DNA of 34,153 bases from a virus, in the IMG/VR virus record IMGVR_UViG_3300017719_000070, positions 1-34,153 of that record; one strand, 5' to 3'. This document shows, one piece after another, positions 1 through 10,500 of the stretch (within the stretch, counting starts at the first letter, position 1; each line of letters begins with the position of its first letter). A model generated the notes under the pieces. It did no database searches. It saw nothing but the letters and a program-made list of their open reading frames with translations, and had not been told where the DNA came from. The position numbers and the translations under genes were made by a program.

Positions 1-2873
1 AACTCAATTTTAAGCATCGTTACTTTAGTAAAGTCAAAGTCGTATAGACTAGATTGATACTCTGGAGTACCTACAACTTCGACAAAGTTTTCGCCAGGTC
101 TAACAGTGCCAGTTACGCCAGTTGCTAAGTCACTATAAACTCTGTTTCTATATCCTTTACCTGAAGAAGTTTTTGGCTGAGCACCTTCAACTTGTTGTTG
201 TATTCCATCAAGAGAATCATGAGAGAATCTAGAACGAGGAACACGATACTCATAAACTCCGTAGTATTCAGGTTTAACATTATTCTTAATCCAGTTGATA
301 TACTCAGGAAAGAAGTTCACATTATCAATTTGTGATCTGATAATATCAACATTTGTGTTACCTGCAACACCCTGAGGATTAATAGCGGTGTTAACGAAAC
401 CTACATATTTGTTGTCTCCATAGAATGTGCCTGTCAAGTTATCGTCTGTAGCGTACATATATGGGAACACAGCACCTCTAGGAACACTACCGGTATCGAA
501 ATCGTTTGCTTTTACGTTAAACACTCTATGAGTAGATAGGTCTGAAGGATCACTAGCATCGTTAGATATAGATCCTGGAGTAGTATCAATCTTAGATGTG
601 AATGATACCATATCTTCAACATCATAGTCCTTAGGGAATGCAAAAGGAACTACCGTTTCAATGAAGACTGTTCCTGCGGCAGTTATGTCTGCCGAACTGA
701 AACTAATAACCTTCTCTGGCGTTTCGTTAGGAACAACAAGAGTGAACTCGTTGCCTTTAGGACCATAAACAGTCTTAACTAATAGAACTTGTCCTTTATA
801 TACAGTAACACTACTATTAAGGGCAATCTCTTCTACAGCATCTGACCAAGATATTCTAACGTGCTGACCAAAAGTAACTAGACCTTCAGTTAATGTGAAG
901 TGCGATGCATCAGATGTCTCTGCGACCACTTCTGCTTTTATCTTTTTAGGGTCTTTAAGCAATGATGGATCATAAACAGCGGCATGAACGTGCAGTAGAC
1001 CATCTCGCATTACACAGATATTACCAGCGAATCCTCTATTTCCTGTCTCCATAGATTGAACATTTTCTTGGTTAAAGTTATCTTCAATCTTGCTAGACAG
1101 TGTAGTAAGTTTTATATATTCATCAGTGCTGTCAGCATATCCAAATGTCTTTAAATCATTTTGCATTCTAAGACGAAGATGTTCGTGTCTGAAAGGTTCA
1201 CTCAAACCTGATCCTTCTTGCTGAGAATATACAGATAAACCAGTACCTCTGACAAACATGGAAGCATTGTATGTGGTTTCTGCATTACCTCCGCCTATGA
1301 TATCATTCTTAAATCCATCAATCACATAACCAATGTCTCTTTGACATTTGTATTTGATATTTTCTTTTCTTTCAGTCGCAGTAGAGCCTAATGCAGAACT
1401 AGGTCCTTGACCAGGATCAGTGTATTGAATAACCGCATTAGATTGACTGGGACCTTTCTTAGTCGTGACATAGTAAGCCCAGAAGTTTTTCTTAACATCA
1501 AAGAAAGTCTCTAAGACATTTTTACTACCCGAGTTAATATTAGATGATGTTGGATTACCCGCATCGAATGCTCCTCCAGCATCATTGAAAGCATCATATA
1601 CGATTGCAGATAGTGTAGTCAATACTGTTTTAGCGGCCGAACTAAGTAACAAGCTGGTGCCAGCTGGGTTACTTACAGTGCCTGCCCAGTTTGTATTCTG
1701 TAGTTCACCTTGAGACAATATATATTTTAATGCTTCGTGAACAGGCTCTTCAAAGAATTGAATCTTAGGGAATACGCCAACTTTTGTTGCATCCCAATCG
1801 GATGTATTAGGATCAGATAGTGCAAAGTTCGTTCTGTTGAGTGTAGTATGTGCAGTTCCGCCATGCTTCATATCTAATAAAATAAAGTCTAACCAATAAT
1901 CTAAATCTCGTTTACACTTAGACTCTACTGTTTCCGGTGATAAAGTACCACCACCATCTGCGGCAATCGCATTTGCCAAATCTTGATAGTATGTAGACGG
2001 AGTACCGCCAACAGTAAAGTTGTTTCCTGCAGTAGTTTGTTTTGTTCCAGCAGTTTGAGTATAGTTATTTCTAGCATACTCCATAGCATTTTCGATAATG
2101 TCAAATCTGTTTTCAGTTATAATCTTTCTGTCTGAAACAAATAGCCCTTCTGCTACTTCGGTTTCACTTGCTCCATAACCAACGATTCTATAATCGTCTA
2201 ACTGTGTCGTAGGCACTTTTTGAGGAGTTGCCGCTTCTCCTCTAAGTGGAGTACCGCCCACATCTCCCGTACTAGCAATGCCATAAGGACTAACTGGCGC
2301 ATTAGCAACCGATTGAGTTCTGCGAACACATGAGAAGTTATCCTCTAGTCCGCTATTTCGAGTTTCCCAATAGTAACCATCGTACTTGTCATAGATGCCG
2401 TACTTACGAATAACTGGATTTTGAGCAAAGTGTGCAATACTTCTGGTAGACTTAATACCAAATGTAGCCGCAGATACACGACCTGGTTGATATCTAAAGA
2501 AACGCTTAGATGTCAATACAGAAACTTTATTACGAGATGCTTCTACAAGCGCACCCGCTTCAGTAGGAAGGTGCTTAACTCCATCTCCATTGATATGAAA
2601 CTCTGGCTTCATCGACCACTCAGATGGGTTAACATCATATGTATTAACATCAGCGAATATACCAAGGGCAACTTCTGCTCTAGGTATACCTAGAAGCGAT
2701 AGCGCAACCTCAGACTGTACTTTATTCTGCTCTTCTACTGGAATAGCGGTCTGATCAGAAGCCATTACAACTGGTATGGATCGATCTGCCGTCTGAGGAC
2801 CAGGCTGAACAGGAGTCGTTCTACCTACGTTAACTACTCTTGCATTGTTATTTACATTTGTTATACTTGACAT
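1..2873 (-). CDS. Large virion structural protein, C-terminus beyond the window
   Basis: This reading frame is open from ATG at 2873 to the left edge of the window (about 957 codons without a stop), so the C-terminus is missing. I read it as a large tail or baseplate-associated structural protein of marine T4-like phages. The N-terminus begins MSSITNVNNNARVVNVGRTT, and a conserved-looking stretch near residue 125 reads RFFRYQPGRVSAATFGI. Two copies of a motif of the form CxRD(L/I)xYx(L/I)D...GG occur near residues 318 and 508 (CKRDLDYWLDF and CQRDIGYVIDG). No signal peptide, membrane segment or enzyme motif is visible. The start is 9 bases after the stop of the upstream fibre gene, whose TAG is part of the TAGGA ribosome binding site, so the two are probably translationally coupled. 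Position at the distal end of the baseplate and fibre operon fits a peripheral baseplate or fibre role; that role is inference. Confidence 0.7.
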   Translation of the reverse strand, partial: MSSITNVNNNARVVNVGRTTPVQPGPQTADRSIPVVMASDQTAIPVEEQNKVQSEVALSLLGIPRAEVALGIFADVNTYDVNPSEWSMKPEFHINGDGVKHLPTEAGALVEASRNKVSVLTSKRFFRYQPGRVSAATFGIKSTRSIAHFAQNPVIRKYGIYDKYDGYYWETRNSGLEDNFSCVRRTQSVANAPVSPYGIASTGDVGGTPLRGEAATPQKVPTTQLDDYRIVGYGASETEVAEGLFVSDRKIITENRFDIIENAMEYARNNYTQTAGTKQTTAGNNFTVGGTPSTYYQDLANAIAADGGGTLSPETVESKCKRDLDYWLDFILLDMKHGGTAHTTLNRTNFALSDPNTSDWDATKVGVFPKIQFFEEPVHEALKYILSQGELQNTNWAGTVSNPAGTSLLLSSAAKTVLTTLSAIVYDAFNDAGGAFDAGNPTSSNINSGSKNVLETFFDVKKNFWAYYVTTKKGPSQSNAVIQYTDPGQGPSSALGSTATERKENIKYKCQRDIGYVIDGFKNDIIGGGNAETTYNASMFVRGTGLSVYSQQEGSGLSEPFRHEHLRLRMQNDLKTFGYADSTDEYIKLTTLSSKIEDNFNQENVQSMETGNRGFAGNICVMRDGLLHVHAAVYDPSLLKDPKKIKAEVVAETSDASHFTLTEGLVTFGQHVRISWSDAVEEIALNSSVTVYKGQVLLVKTVYGPKGNEFTLVVPNETPEKVISFSSADITAAGTVFIETVVPFAFPKDYDVEDMVSFTSKIDTTPGSISNDASDPSDLSTHRVFNVKANDFDTGSVPRGAVFPYMYATDDNLTGTFYGDNKYVGFVNTAINPQGVAGNTNVDIIRSQIDNVNFFPEYINWIKNNVKPEYYGVYEYRVPRSRFSHDSLDGIQQQVEGAQPKTSSGKGYRNRVYSDLATGVTGTVRPGENFVEVVGTPEYQSSLYDFDFTKVTMLKIE

Positions 2874-2882
2874 TTATTTTTC

Positions 2883-5800
2883 CTATTTAATAAGCCCTTG
2901 TGCCATCACAAAGTCGTCTATTATATTTATTGTTCCGTCAGCATCGCCATTGGCAAGCCCATAGTCATCGATGTTAACTCCACTACCATTAGGATCTCCA
3001 CCAGCCCAGAACTTAATGTATAGTATCTTTTGATTTGGTCCAGATCCGTCAATGATGTTTACAACCTCGCCATAATTATGTGACACTCCTACTTGACTAT
3101 ACATGGCAAAGTTAGTATGATCATGTATTCTAACTATAGTGCCTTGAGCATCTCCCTCTCGTTTAACTATAGGCAATCTATCTGAGCCCATAGTGACCGT
3201 TACGATATATGTAGGATTTGTCGTATCGCTACTAATGTCCCAGCTACCAATTTGAGATATTGTAGCGGCTCTAGTGTAGTACCTGATACTAGCTGACCAT
3301 GCTATACCAACGTGCGTTGATCCTGCAGGCTGATTACCAGCTACAATATCAGCATCATACAGTGTCTGTAAGTTACTAGGAGCATATATACCATCTTTAA
3401 TTCTAGCAATCGTATTTTCTGATAGCTGAAACTTAAACTCTCCTGAAGAGGGATCAACACCAGTTCCCACATTTTGAATAGATATTGGACCTGTTACGCT
3501 AACATTACCATATCCAGCAAACTCTGAAGACCTAGCGAGTCCAGATGTTGCTACACTAGAATTGGCTTGACTTGGCGCAACCCCATTGTAGGTGAAGTAT
3601 GTGCCCGGGTTATTGTTAGGTGCACCTATACCTATCCAGTTAGTGTTACCTGCTTCTAAAATCGTATATCTATTTCCGCTTATCATACCAAAAGTATTAG
3701 TTGGGAATGTGGTACCATTGATGTCCTTGGCAGAAGGTCCAACTCTATTGCCGTATATCTCGTCTGAACCATTCGAAAGTTTCTTAACTAAGTTCGCTCT
3801 GTATTTTATGACAGCAGGAATGTTTATGGGATTTTGCGTTAAGTCAAACGCTTGTCCATTTTCTTGATATGTGTGTGCCTGTGACGTAAACGGACCAGAT
3901 ATAGGTAAAGTCTCTCGGTAAATATTAATCAAGTCATATTCTGTGTTTAGAATATCAGGACTCGCTAAAAATTCATTAGCTGGACCAATTAGAACATTCG
4001 GAGAAGATAGTGTAAATCTAGAACCATATATGAATAGACCAGAGCCACAGGCTTTGATGATATTGTTAGTTAAGACTGCTTCGCTACTTATTGAAGCATT
4101 GACAGCATCAGAGAAATTTTCAAGTCTGTTTCCAGTGACCATAGTGGTTGTACCACCATCTACAATCAGAGGAGAGAACTGAAATCTATCAGTCACGCCA
4201 CTATTTGTTATCTCTGAAGTTGAAATTTTAAACTCATTAGGAGAAGTAGCATATATGCCTCCACCTATCATATTTCTAAATCTGCAAGTCTCGATTAGAA
4301 TAGAATCGGAGCCAGTCTTGAAGTCTATTAGATAATTCAGTGCTTGATCTGCATCGTCAATGAGAAGATATTGCGATTTTACGTTACCGTCAAAATCTAT
4401 GCCGACTAGAGATATTGATTCAGAGCCAGAAGAAGTAATTGCTGTTATAAGGTTATTATTAGGAACAGATGCTTTATATCCAGACCAAGGAAGTTTCTTA
4501 ACCTTTGTGATGTTTGCTGTTCCCAGTATACCAAAGTCATCAGGTATACCAATGTGTGTAGCATTATAAGTCTTAGCATTTAGTGTGATGCTTTTTCTGC
4601 CTTGAGATGACTTAGTTAGAATCGCTTCATTAATTTTCGCTGTGTCGTTATGTGCAAGTTGAACTGCTCCGTCAGGGTTAACGTAGACATATGTGTCGCC
4701 AAAAGATATATCGAAGAACGAAGTTTGCTTATTGATAGACTGTATCGTTACATCTCTCCAACCTCTGCGAGAAGAAGTATGTGCAGTTAAGGGAAAGTGT
4801 GTAATACTTGAGTATGTGTTATCTGAAGAGTTTTTTCCAGACCAACTAGTATAGTCAAATGTGTGATAGTCTTTCCAAGGTGTAACTTGTAAGTCTTTAG
4901 GTCCTAGAACTGCTAGAAGTTTATATTGATTTGGAGCTCCGCCAATTCTTCTATAAACCGCTACCCCTTCAGTATTAGAGACACCTGTTATGTCTAGCTT
5001 AACAAAGTTAGTGGTATTGAATGCAGATAGTACATCATTTCCGGCATTATAAACATTTATGCTTCTTTCTGTGCCTATAGGTCCTATTTCTCCACTTATC
5101 AAGCTATATTTTGCTAACTTATATGAGAACTCAATTCCAGAAACATTTTCTGAAAAGCCTGCGCTGACATTTAAGTCATTAAGTCCGAATGTGGGAGTTG
5201 TTGTCACCTCTTCACTTAGGGATCCTGCACCATATACTCTTAGTGTTTGGCCCACTACAAAGTTGTCAGCGACAGAAGGGTCTGTTACACGAACAATGTT
5301 AGATTGGCCTTCATCTATATTTCTAAATGTGCCTGGAACATCCTGTAGACTCTCGGTCACTGTTCCGCCATCGAAAGCACTACTGTATGTGTTGTACAGT
5401 CTACCGAAGTTTATTTCTAATCTATCATCGACTCTATCAGATGTGTGGAATAAATTATCAGTTCCTTCTGTAATATTATCTGAACTTATTCCTCTGGCCG
5501 TAGAGCCAGATCCTGAAACTCTAATTGTACCGGTGTCAGAGTCGTATGATACAAAGTCTGTGCTATTCTGCAAGTCCGTGAGATCGGTGGGAATATTAGG
5601 TTTGCCCGTTACGTTATCCCAAGCAAGAAAGTATGATGCTGGCTTATAGCCTAAGGCACTACTGACATATAAGTTTGTCGCCTTAAGATTGTTACCAACA
5701 GTAGGATTAAGTTCATTAATCTTGGTAACTATAGTACCAGTCTTAGCTTCTATGTTGTCACTAGACAGAACATAGCTTGTTAATATCGTACCTGTTACCT

Positions 5801-5897
5801 TTTTGGACTGAGTAGAATCAGTATCTGTTACAGCAAACAGATCGTTATCCGCTAATGCGTCCAGTGCCGGTAATTGACTAAATTTCTTTGTTGACAT
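2883..5897 (-). CDS. Tail fibre / receptor-binding protein with beta-helix and dockerin-like C-terminus
   Basis: A 1004-residue probable tail fibre or spike. The N-terminus (KFSQLPALDALADNDLFAVT, then KKVTG) resembles a short domain common at the start of phage fibres and likely anchors it to the baseplate. Residues of about 250-350 look like a beta-sandwich (fibronectin-III-like) domain. Residues of about 430-650 have the repetitive short-strand pattern of a right-handed parallel beta-helix, as in pectate-lyase-fold spikes that bind or cut polysaccharide; no catalytic residues can be assigned. The last 45 residues carry an EF-hand-like loop, NGDADGTINIID, preceded by a degenerate copy (GDPNGSGVNIDD), which resembles a type I dockerin repeat. 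The ribosome binding site AAGGAAAATAGG precedes the ATG, and a late promoter lies just upstream (5925-5932). The fibre role is inferred from domains and position; the receptor is unknown. Confidence 0.7.
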   Translation of the reverse strand: MSTKKFSQLPALDALADNDLFAVTDTDSTQSKKVTGTILTSYVLSSDNIEAKTGTIVTKINELNPTVGNNLKATNLYVSSALGYKPASYFLAWDNVTGKPNIPTDLTDLQNSTDFVSYDSDTGTIRVSGSGSTARGISSDNITEGTDNLFHTSDRVDDRLEINFGRLYNTYSSAFDGGTVTESLQDVPGTFRNIDEGQSNIVRVTDPSVADNFVVGQTLRVYGAGSLSEEVTTTPTFGLNDLNVSAGFSENVSGIEFSYKLAKYSLISGEIGPIGTERSINVYNAGNDVLSAFNTTNFVKLDITGVSNTEGVAVYRRIGGAPNQYKLLAVLGPKDLQVTPWKDYHTFDYTSWSGKNSSDNTYSSITHFPLTAHTSSRRGWRDVTIQSINKQTSFFDISFGDTYVYVNPDGAVQLAHNDTAKINEAILTKSSQGRKSITLNAKTYNATHIGIPDDFGILGTANITKVKKLPWSGYKASVPNNNLITAITSSGSESISLVGIDFDGNVKSQYLLIDDADQALNYLIDFKTGSDSILIETCRFRNMIGGGIYATSPNEFKISTSEITNSGVTDRFQFSPLIVDGGTTTMVTGNRLENFSDAVNASISSEAVLTNNIIKACGSGLFIYGSRFTLSSPNVLIGPANEFLASPDILNTEYDLINIYRETLPISGPFTSQAHTYQENGQAFDLTQNPINIPAVIKYRANLVKKLSNGSDEIYGNRVGPSAKDINGTTFPTNTFGMISGNRYTILEAGNTNWIGIGAPNNNPGTYFTYNGVAPSQANSSVATSGLARSSEFAGYGNVSVTGPISIQNVGTGVDPSSGEFKFQLSENTIARIKDGIYAPSNLQTLYDADIVAGNQPAGSTHVGIAWSASIRYYTRAATISQIGSWDISSDTTNPTYIVTVTMGSDRLPIVKREGDAQGTIVRIHDHTNFAMYSQVGVSHNYGEVVNIIDGSGPNQKILYIKFWAGGDPNGSGVNIDDYGLANGDADGTINIIDDFVMAQGLIK

Positions 5898-5924
5898 CCT
5901 ATTTTCCTTAGGTGTTGATTGAAT

Positions 5925-5932
5925 TATTTATA
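5925..5932 (-). promoter_or_regulatory. T4-type late promoter TATAAATA upstream of the tail fibre gene
   Basis: A perfect match to the T4 late promoter -10 sequence TATAAATA on the minus strand. It directly follows the TAG stop of the collar-domain fibre gene (TAG then TATAAATA) and lies 28 bases before the ATG of the 1004-residue fibre. In T4 such sites are read by host RNA polymerase with gp55 and gp33; that machinery is not in this window. Confidence 0.8.
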
Positions 5933-7384
5933 CTAACTTATTCTTTTCCAAATATATATTGTCTGCACTTTACCTACGATATTAATTCTCTCGTTATCAC
6001 CTTGGTAATCACTATAATGCTCAAACTTAACGGTCTCATCATAGTTCTTACTAAACACCAGGGCGGCGGCATCACCATAGCCGTGAACGTCCCTAGGTAT
6101 ACCAAGTTGATGTCTATGCTTAGGCATTTGACCTGTTGATAATGTGATTCCCTGCTGACCTTGATATTCGCCGAGAGTTCTCGCATACTCATTTTTTATC
6201 TTGCGGTTAGATCCGCCTGCGTGCCCGAGAGACTGATTTCGATTTATTCTTATCCAGTCTCCAGATTTACTCAATACTGTATATGTTCCATTACCCATTG
6301 AGAAGCCAGTGACAACAACAATATCATGTTGTGCAATTTTAGAACTATCCTTTACTCCCTCTCCATCAGAACCTCCAACATAGACTTCAGTGTAATAATC
6401 ACCATAGTCTCTTGAGTTGGTGATATTGTTCCAATGCTGATATCCAATTGGACTAGCGCCTTCACAGTAAGGAATCCAAGAGTCGGCACTAGATCCTACT
6501 CCGAAAATTTCAAATGGAGTTACGTTAGCCTGTGTTGTTAGATATAGAGATCCAACAGGATATATCTTTTCCAATACAGCAGTTACCCCTCCGTCACTAA
6601 GACTGGCTGCGGTACCATAAAAATATGGAGCGGCTAAGGCATCTACATCAATAACAGTCGCACCTGCTTGTGTTTTTAGATCACCTTTAAATCCGCCGGT
6701 GCCACCAGCCGTAAAGTCGCCGTCACCAGTAGTCGATACGCTTGTGAAAGAGCCAGAAGATGGCGTGTTTGCACCGATTGTAGTACTGTCGATAGCACCA
6801 CCATTAATGTCAACCGATGTAAGAGTCGCAGTGTCTGCTGAGAATGTGCTGGCTGATATTACACCATCAGAAATATCAACTTCAGAAAAGCTAGACCTAT
6901 CGCCTCCAGTGCCTGTATGGGAGATTCTTCTGGTAAGTACCGTAGGAAGAGCGTCTTCAGCTAGTCTTAAACCACTAGTAGTAATCAAATCATCTTGAAT
7001 CTGAATATAGTTACCAGTACTAGTTTGCTGAATCCTTAGCCAATTGTGACTAATGTCTGTAAATATTTTAAACTTCTCGGTACCGTCTCTACCTATTATA
7101 AGATTTGCGGCACTAGTGCCCGGATCTATTGTTAGGGAGCCTGTCACTTTAGTATCACTCTCTAGACTTAGATATGTGCCCAGTGAAGTTTTTTCGATCT
7201 TCGTAACGGTTATTTTATTAAGTGCATTCTGAAATGTAAGATTGCCTGTAAGAAGTATATCTCCTACGTTAGCATCTCCAGACATGGTGACACTTTTATC
7301 TGCCACAGTCATCAGATCGTTCGTTCTTTCTCTCCAGGTATCAAAAGTATCCGAACCAGTTATATTATTTAAAGTAACGGTCAT
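5933..7384 (-). CDS. Tail fibre / collar-domain protein (T4 gp10/gp12-like C-terminus)
   Basis: A 483-residue fibre protein. Residues of about 190-215 contain VDINGGAIDSTTIGANTPSS, a repeat-like element seen in many phage tail fibres. From about residue 268 a tail-collar type domain begins with EKIYPVGSLYLTTQ. It contains the usual LSTGQMPKHRHQ segment and ends in QTIYIWKRIS, close to the typical C-terminal end of the gp10/gp12 collar family. Such domains trimerise and contact cell-surface sugars or join fibre parts. The ATG at 7384 overlaps the TGA of the 63-residue coiled-coil gene (ATGA), so translation is coupled. The fibre assignment is strong from the C-terminal domain; whether this is a short fibre (gp12-like) or a baseplate pin (gp10-like) cannot be decided. 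Confidence 0.85.
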   Translation of the reverse strand: MTVTLNNITGSDTFDTWRERTNDLMTVADKSVTMSGDANVGDILLTGNLTFQNALNKITVTKIEKTSLGTYLSLESDTKVTGSLTIDPGTSAANLIIGRDGTEKFKIFTDISHNWLRIQQTSTGNYIQIQDDLITTSGLRLAEDALPTVLTRRISHTGTGGDRSSFSEVDISDGVISASTFSADTATLTSVDINGGAIDSTTIGANTPSSGSFTSVSTTGDGDFTAGGTGGFKGDLKTQAGATVIDVDALAAPYFYGTAASLSDGGVTAVLEKIYPVGSLYLTTQANVTPFEIFGVGSSADSWIPYCEGASPIGYQHWNNITNSRDYGDYYTEVYVGGSDGEGVKDSSKIAQHDIVVVTGFSMGNGTYTVLSKSGDWIRINRNQSLGHAGGSNRKIKNEYARTLGEYQGQQGITLSTGQMPKHRHQLGIPRDVHGYGDAAALVFSKNYDETVKFEHYSDYQGDNERINIVGKVQTIYIWKRIS

Positions 7385-7572
7385 TTTTTCATCTCTTCAA
7401 CAGTTTTGTGTAATAGATTCATAGCAGATTCTAATTTCGTTATCCTCTGCTCTAATCCTTTTATATATTTATCTTGCTTTCTTCTTGCTATAGCACTTTG
7501 ATACGCCTTAGCATCAGTATTGACTATACCAACTCCTGCGTTAGATTGTGTATAGGTAGTTGGATCTATCAT
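7381..7572 (-). CDS. Small coiled-coil protein between DUF4815-type and fibre genes
   Basis: A 63-residue protein of unknown function. Its C-terminal half (residues 37-61) is an unbroken coiled coil: I37, L40, I44, L47, M51, L54, V58 and M61 follow a perfect 3-4 heptad spacing. The first 30 residues are polar with no predicted helix core. It is joined by ATGA overlaps to the genes on both sides (start within the stop of the 1845-residue gene, stop over the start of the collar fibre gene), so all three are likely made in linked amounts. A structural connector or fibre-assembly factor is plausible but unproven. Confidence 0.7.
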   Translation of the reverse strand: MIDPTTYTQSNAGVGIVNTDAKAYQSAIARRKQDKYIKGLEQRITKLESAMNLLHKTVEEMKK

Positions 7573-10500
7573 GTCAGTGCTATGGCCCTATAATCAAATA
7601 CATGAGGGAACAAGTTAATATCAGGAATAATAGAGTTCAACTCGGGAGTATCTAATTCCATACCATCGCCAGAAGTTGCATGGCGTAAAACAAACTTCAG
7701 CTGGAAGGATGTATATTCACCGTGTAATGTATATGGCGCAGTAGGATTACCTGCTCCTGTCATCTTGTCTTCAGGAAAGTTATATTCGAAATCTCTGTAA
7801 TCTCTAGTATTACTTACATTAGAATATAGCTGTGGATTCTCATTCTCTAAGAGATACCACTGACTCTTTTCTTCAACATTTTCTGGATAAACAAATCTAG
7901 CATACACATCGACAAATGTTCCTGGTGGTCTATAAGCACTTAATAGCACTCTCATTCCATCACTATATAATCCGTCAGTTAAACTAATTTCTTTAGTTAC
8001 CCATTGTGAAGTAGTATTAACTTCATCTCCAATATAGTATTGGTAAGCATTGATTTCTGAAAGAGTAGCATCAATAACAGGTGAGGTTGCTGTGAATCCA
8101 TTATTAGACATATTCACTCTAATGTTAAACTCTTCTGTTGTGGTATCAGAAGGATTAACAATCTTACTCTTACTGGTAATTATTCTTAGATTATTCTGCG
8201 TGTAGATGTTAGAGTTCAAAGAGATGTCTTTATCTTTAGTTCCTGGACCATCAAATAATTCTGCATAATATGTAGTGTTAGGTGAATCGTCAGCATATAT
8301 TTGAGGCTGGAAGTAACTGATCTTCTCGTTAGTAACTCCGGAAATCTTCGCAGAAGCTCCGCTGTCTATGCCTACAATAACTTGGTTATTCAGTCTAGCA
8401 GTTCCGTCTCCGTCAGCATTTTGTGCAGTAGCTTTGAATGTCTGTCCAACGAAAGGACTAGTTCCTGCTCCCACTGAGTTCCAATAAGTACTGGTAGTGG
8501 ACTCATCTGCTGATCCCAGATCGGTTATTGTGTAGAACTCGTTGACAATAAAGTCCGCAATTCCTGTATTTCCATTATCATCTATAAAGTTAGACGAGTT
8601 TGCAGAACTGCCCTTTAAGTGCAGACTGTCAAGTTTAGATGGATTGAAATAAGACACATTGCCAGCGACACACATATGCGCCTGAGCGTTAGTTGTAGAT
8701 TCGAAGAATGGTGTATCTATTGTAATAACACTTTGATCTGCTTGTGCATCTACATTCAATATCTTAGCAACAATAGAATTTGCACCAGTAGAGTCCTCTA
8801 AGAACACATACTCATCCACCAAGAACGCAGATGAGCCCGATATAGTCATTATGTTTAAATCGTCTCCTGAAATACCAGCAGTATAAGAAGTGTTTTTCTT
8901 GACATATGCTAGTTCGTCATCTAAGAAGTTGCCATTAACTTCTCTTATATTCAAGAACTCGATATCATTAGGCACCAATCTGACATAAGACTGATTATCA
9001 GAAATACTTGTATCTAAGAACTCATATCTCTTCAGGGCAAACTTAATATCCTCATCTTGATAAGACTTCCAGGCACTATCATTGGTTGAAGTGAACAGTA
9101 CTCCGTCACCCCAATCGTTTGTCACAGGAGCATTTGATGGGCTACTTCCTTTTGATAGTGATGTTGCTCCTACTTTAGAAGTGTATATTAAATAGTCTGG
9201 AGAGTTCGCATCAGGCATAACAACAAACGCATACTCTTTGTTTGCATTTAGTTTTATAGGATTATCAAATTGGAATGAAGTAGTAACTGTGCCATTATCA
9301 GACACATTAACTTGATCTTCATCAAGATGCTTAGAGGCAAAAGGTAAAACACTCTTTGATGGATATCCATTAACGACTTCTCTAACTTGTAGCGTTACAC
9401 CAACAGTCGAACTTTTAGTCTTGAAGTATACATCAACTCCGCTCAAGAATATACTGTTTGCTCCCTTTGTGCTGGAACTTTTTACCTTAAACGTCTGAGC
9501 AATAGGATCTCCTACTTGTCGCTCAACTTCTCTATTGATGATATTAATAGCGGTGTCGAAATTAGGCGTTCTAGTAGTTACACTTAGATCACTCTTATTT
9601 ACTGCGAAGTTATATCCTCTATACGTTACTCTAGTGTATGATGTAGATGCTGAGTCAATTGAAGTGTACTGGTCGACATCAACTATTTCTAGTACGTTTT
9701 CTCCTACAAAGAAAGTATTAGCAGGAATAGTGAAAGTGGCAACTAATACACCTCTACTATCAGTTCTAACTGCTGTGCCTTTTCTTTTGTGCCATGCGCT
9801 TCTAACTCTTCTAACATCTAGCGTAGAACTACCTCTTCTTCCGCTTCTAACTAGACCGCCAGGCGCAACATGAGAATCAACAGGCTTCTCGTCAAAGAAG
9901 AAGTAGTGCCTAGTATTAGGTCTAAGACCTGTAGCCAAAATCTTAACATTTTGTCTTCTTAGATATGGCTTCATGTTGATGTCTGTAACGAAGTTACCTA
10001 CAGTCTGATTTAAAGTACTAGTCGAAGTAGATAGACTACGTTGCTCAATCGTTTGATTGAATTGGCCCATAACAACTCTTCGTCTAGGTCTAGTAGTTCC
10101 TATTCGTTCTTCTTCTAGCATTGTTTCGCTAGTCAAAGGCATAATCTGCTGAATATTATCTACTAAATCTAACATAGGACCCGCAATATCAATTTCAATA
10201 TTAACTTCTGGATTTTTGATAACATCATAGCCAGAGTTAAAAGGAGGATCTATGACTGCCTTTCCTTCGTAGCTATAGAAGTTAGACACACAGTTTCTGA
10301 ATGTTGTTGCATAAGGCTGTTCGATAACAGTCTCTTTCACCCCAGTTTCAGCGATAGTGACCAGATCAGGATATCCTTGAGCGACAGACTGATTCAAAGA
10401 GTCAGCCACTTTTAAATCGATAGGAAACTGTTTTACTAAAGGAGTAGCAACAGTTCTACCTTTATCAATTGCTGAAATGAATTCCGGATCTCTTACATCT

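Noticed and set aside
2421-2693. Plus-strand ORF of 90 codons
   Set aside because: It lies antisense to the open frame of the large structural protein, has no binding site and an unstructured composition rich in Arg, Cys and Trp typical of a shadow frame.
5059-5649. Plus-strand ORF of 196 codons opposite the tail fibre
   Set aside because: It mirrors the beta-rich coding strand (hydrophobic Leu/Ser/Pro-rich product), has no operon context and no ribosome binding site.
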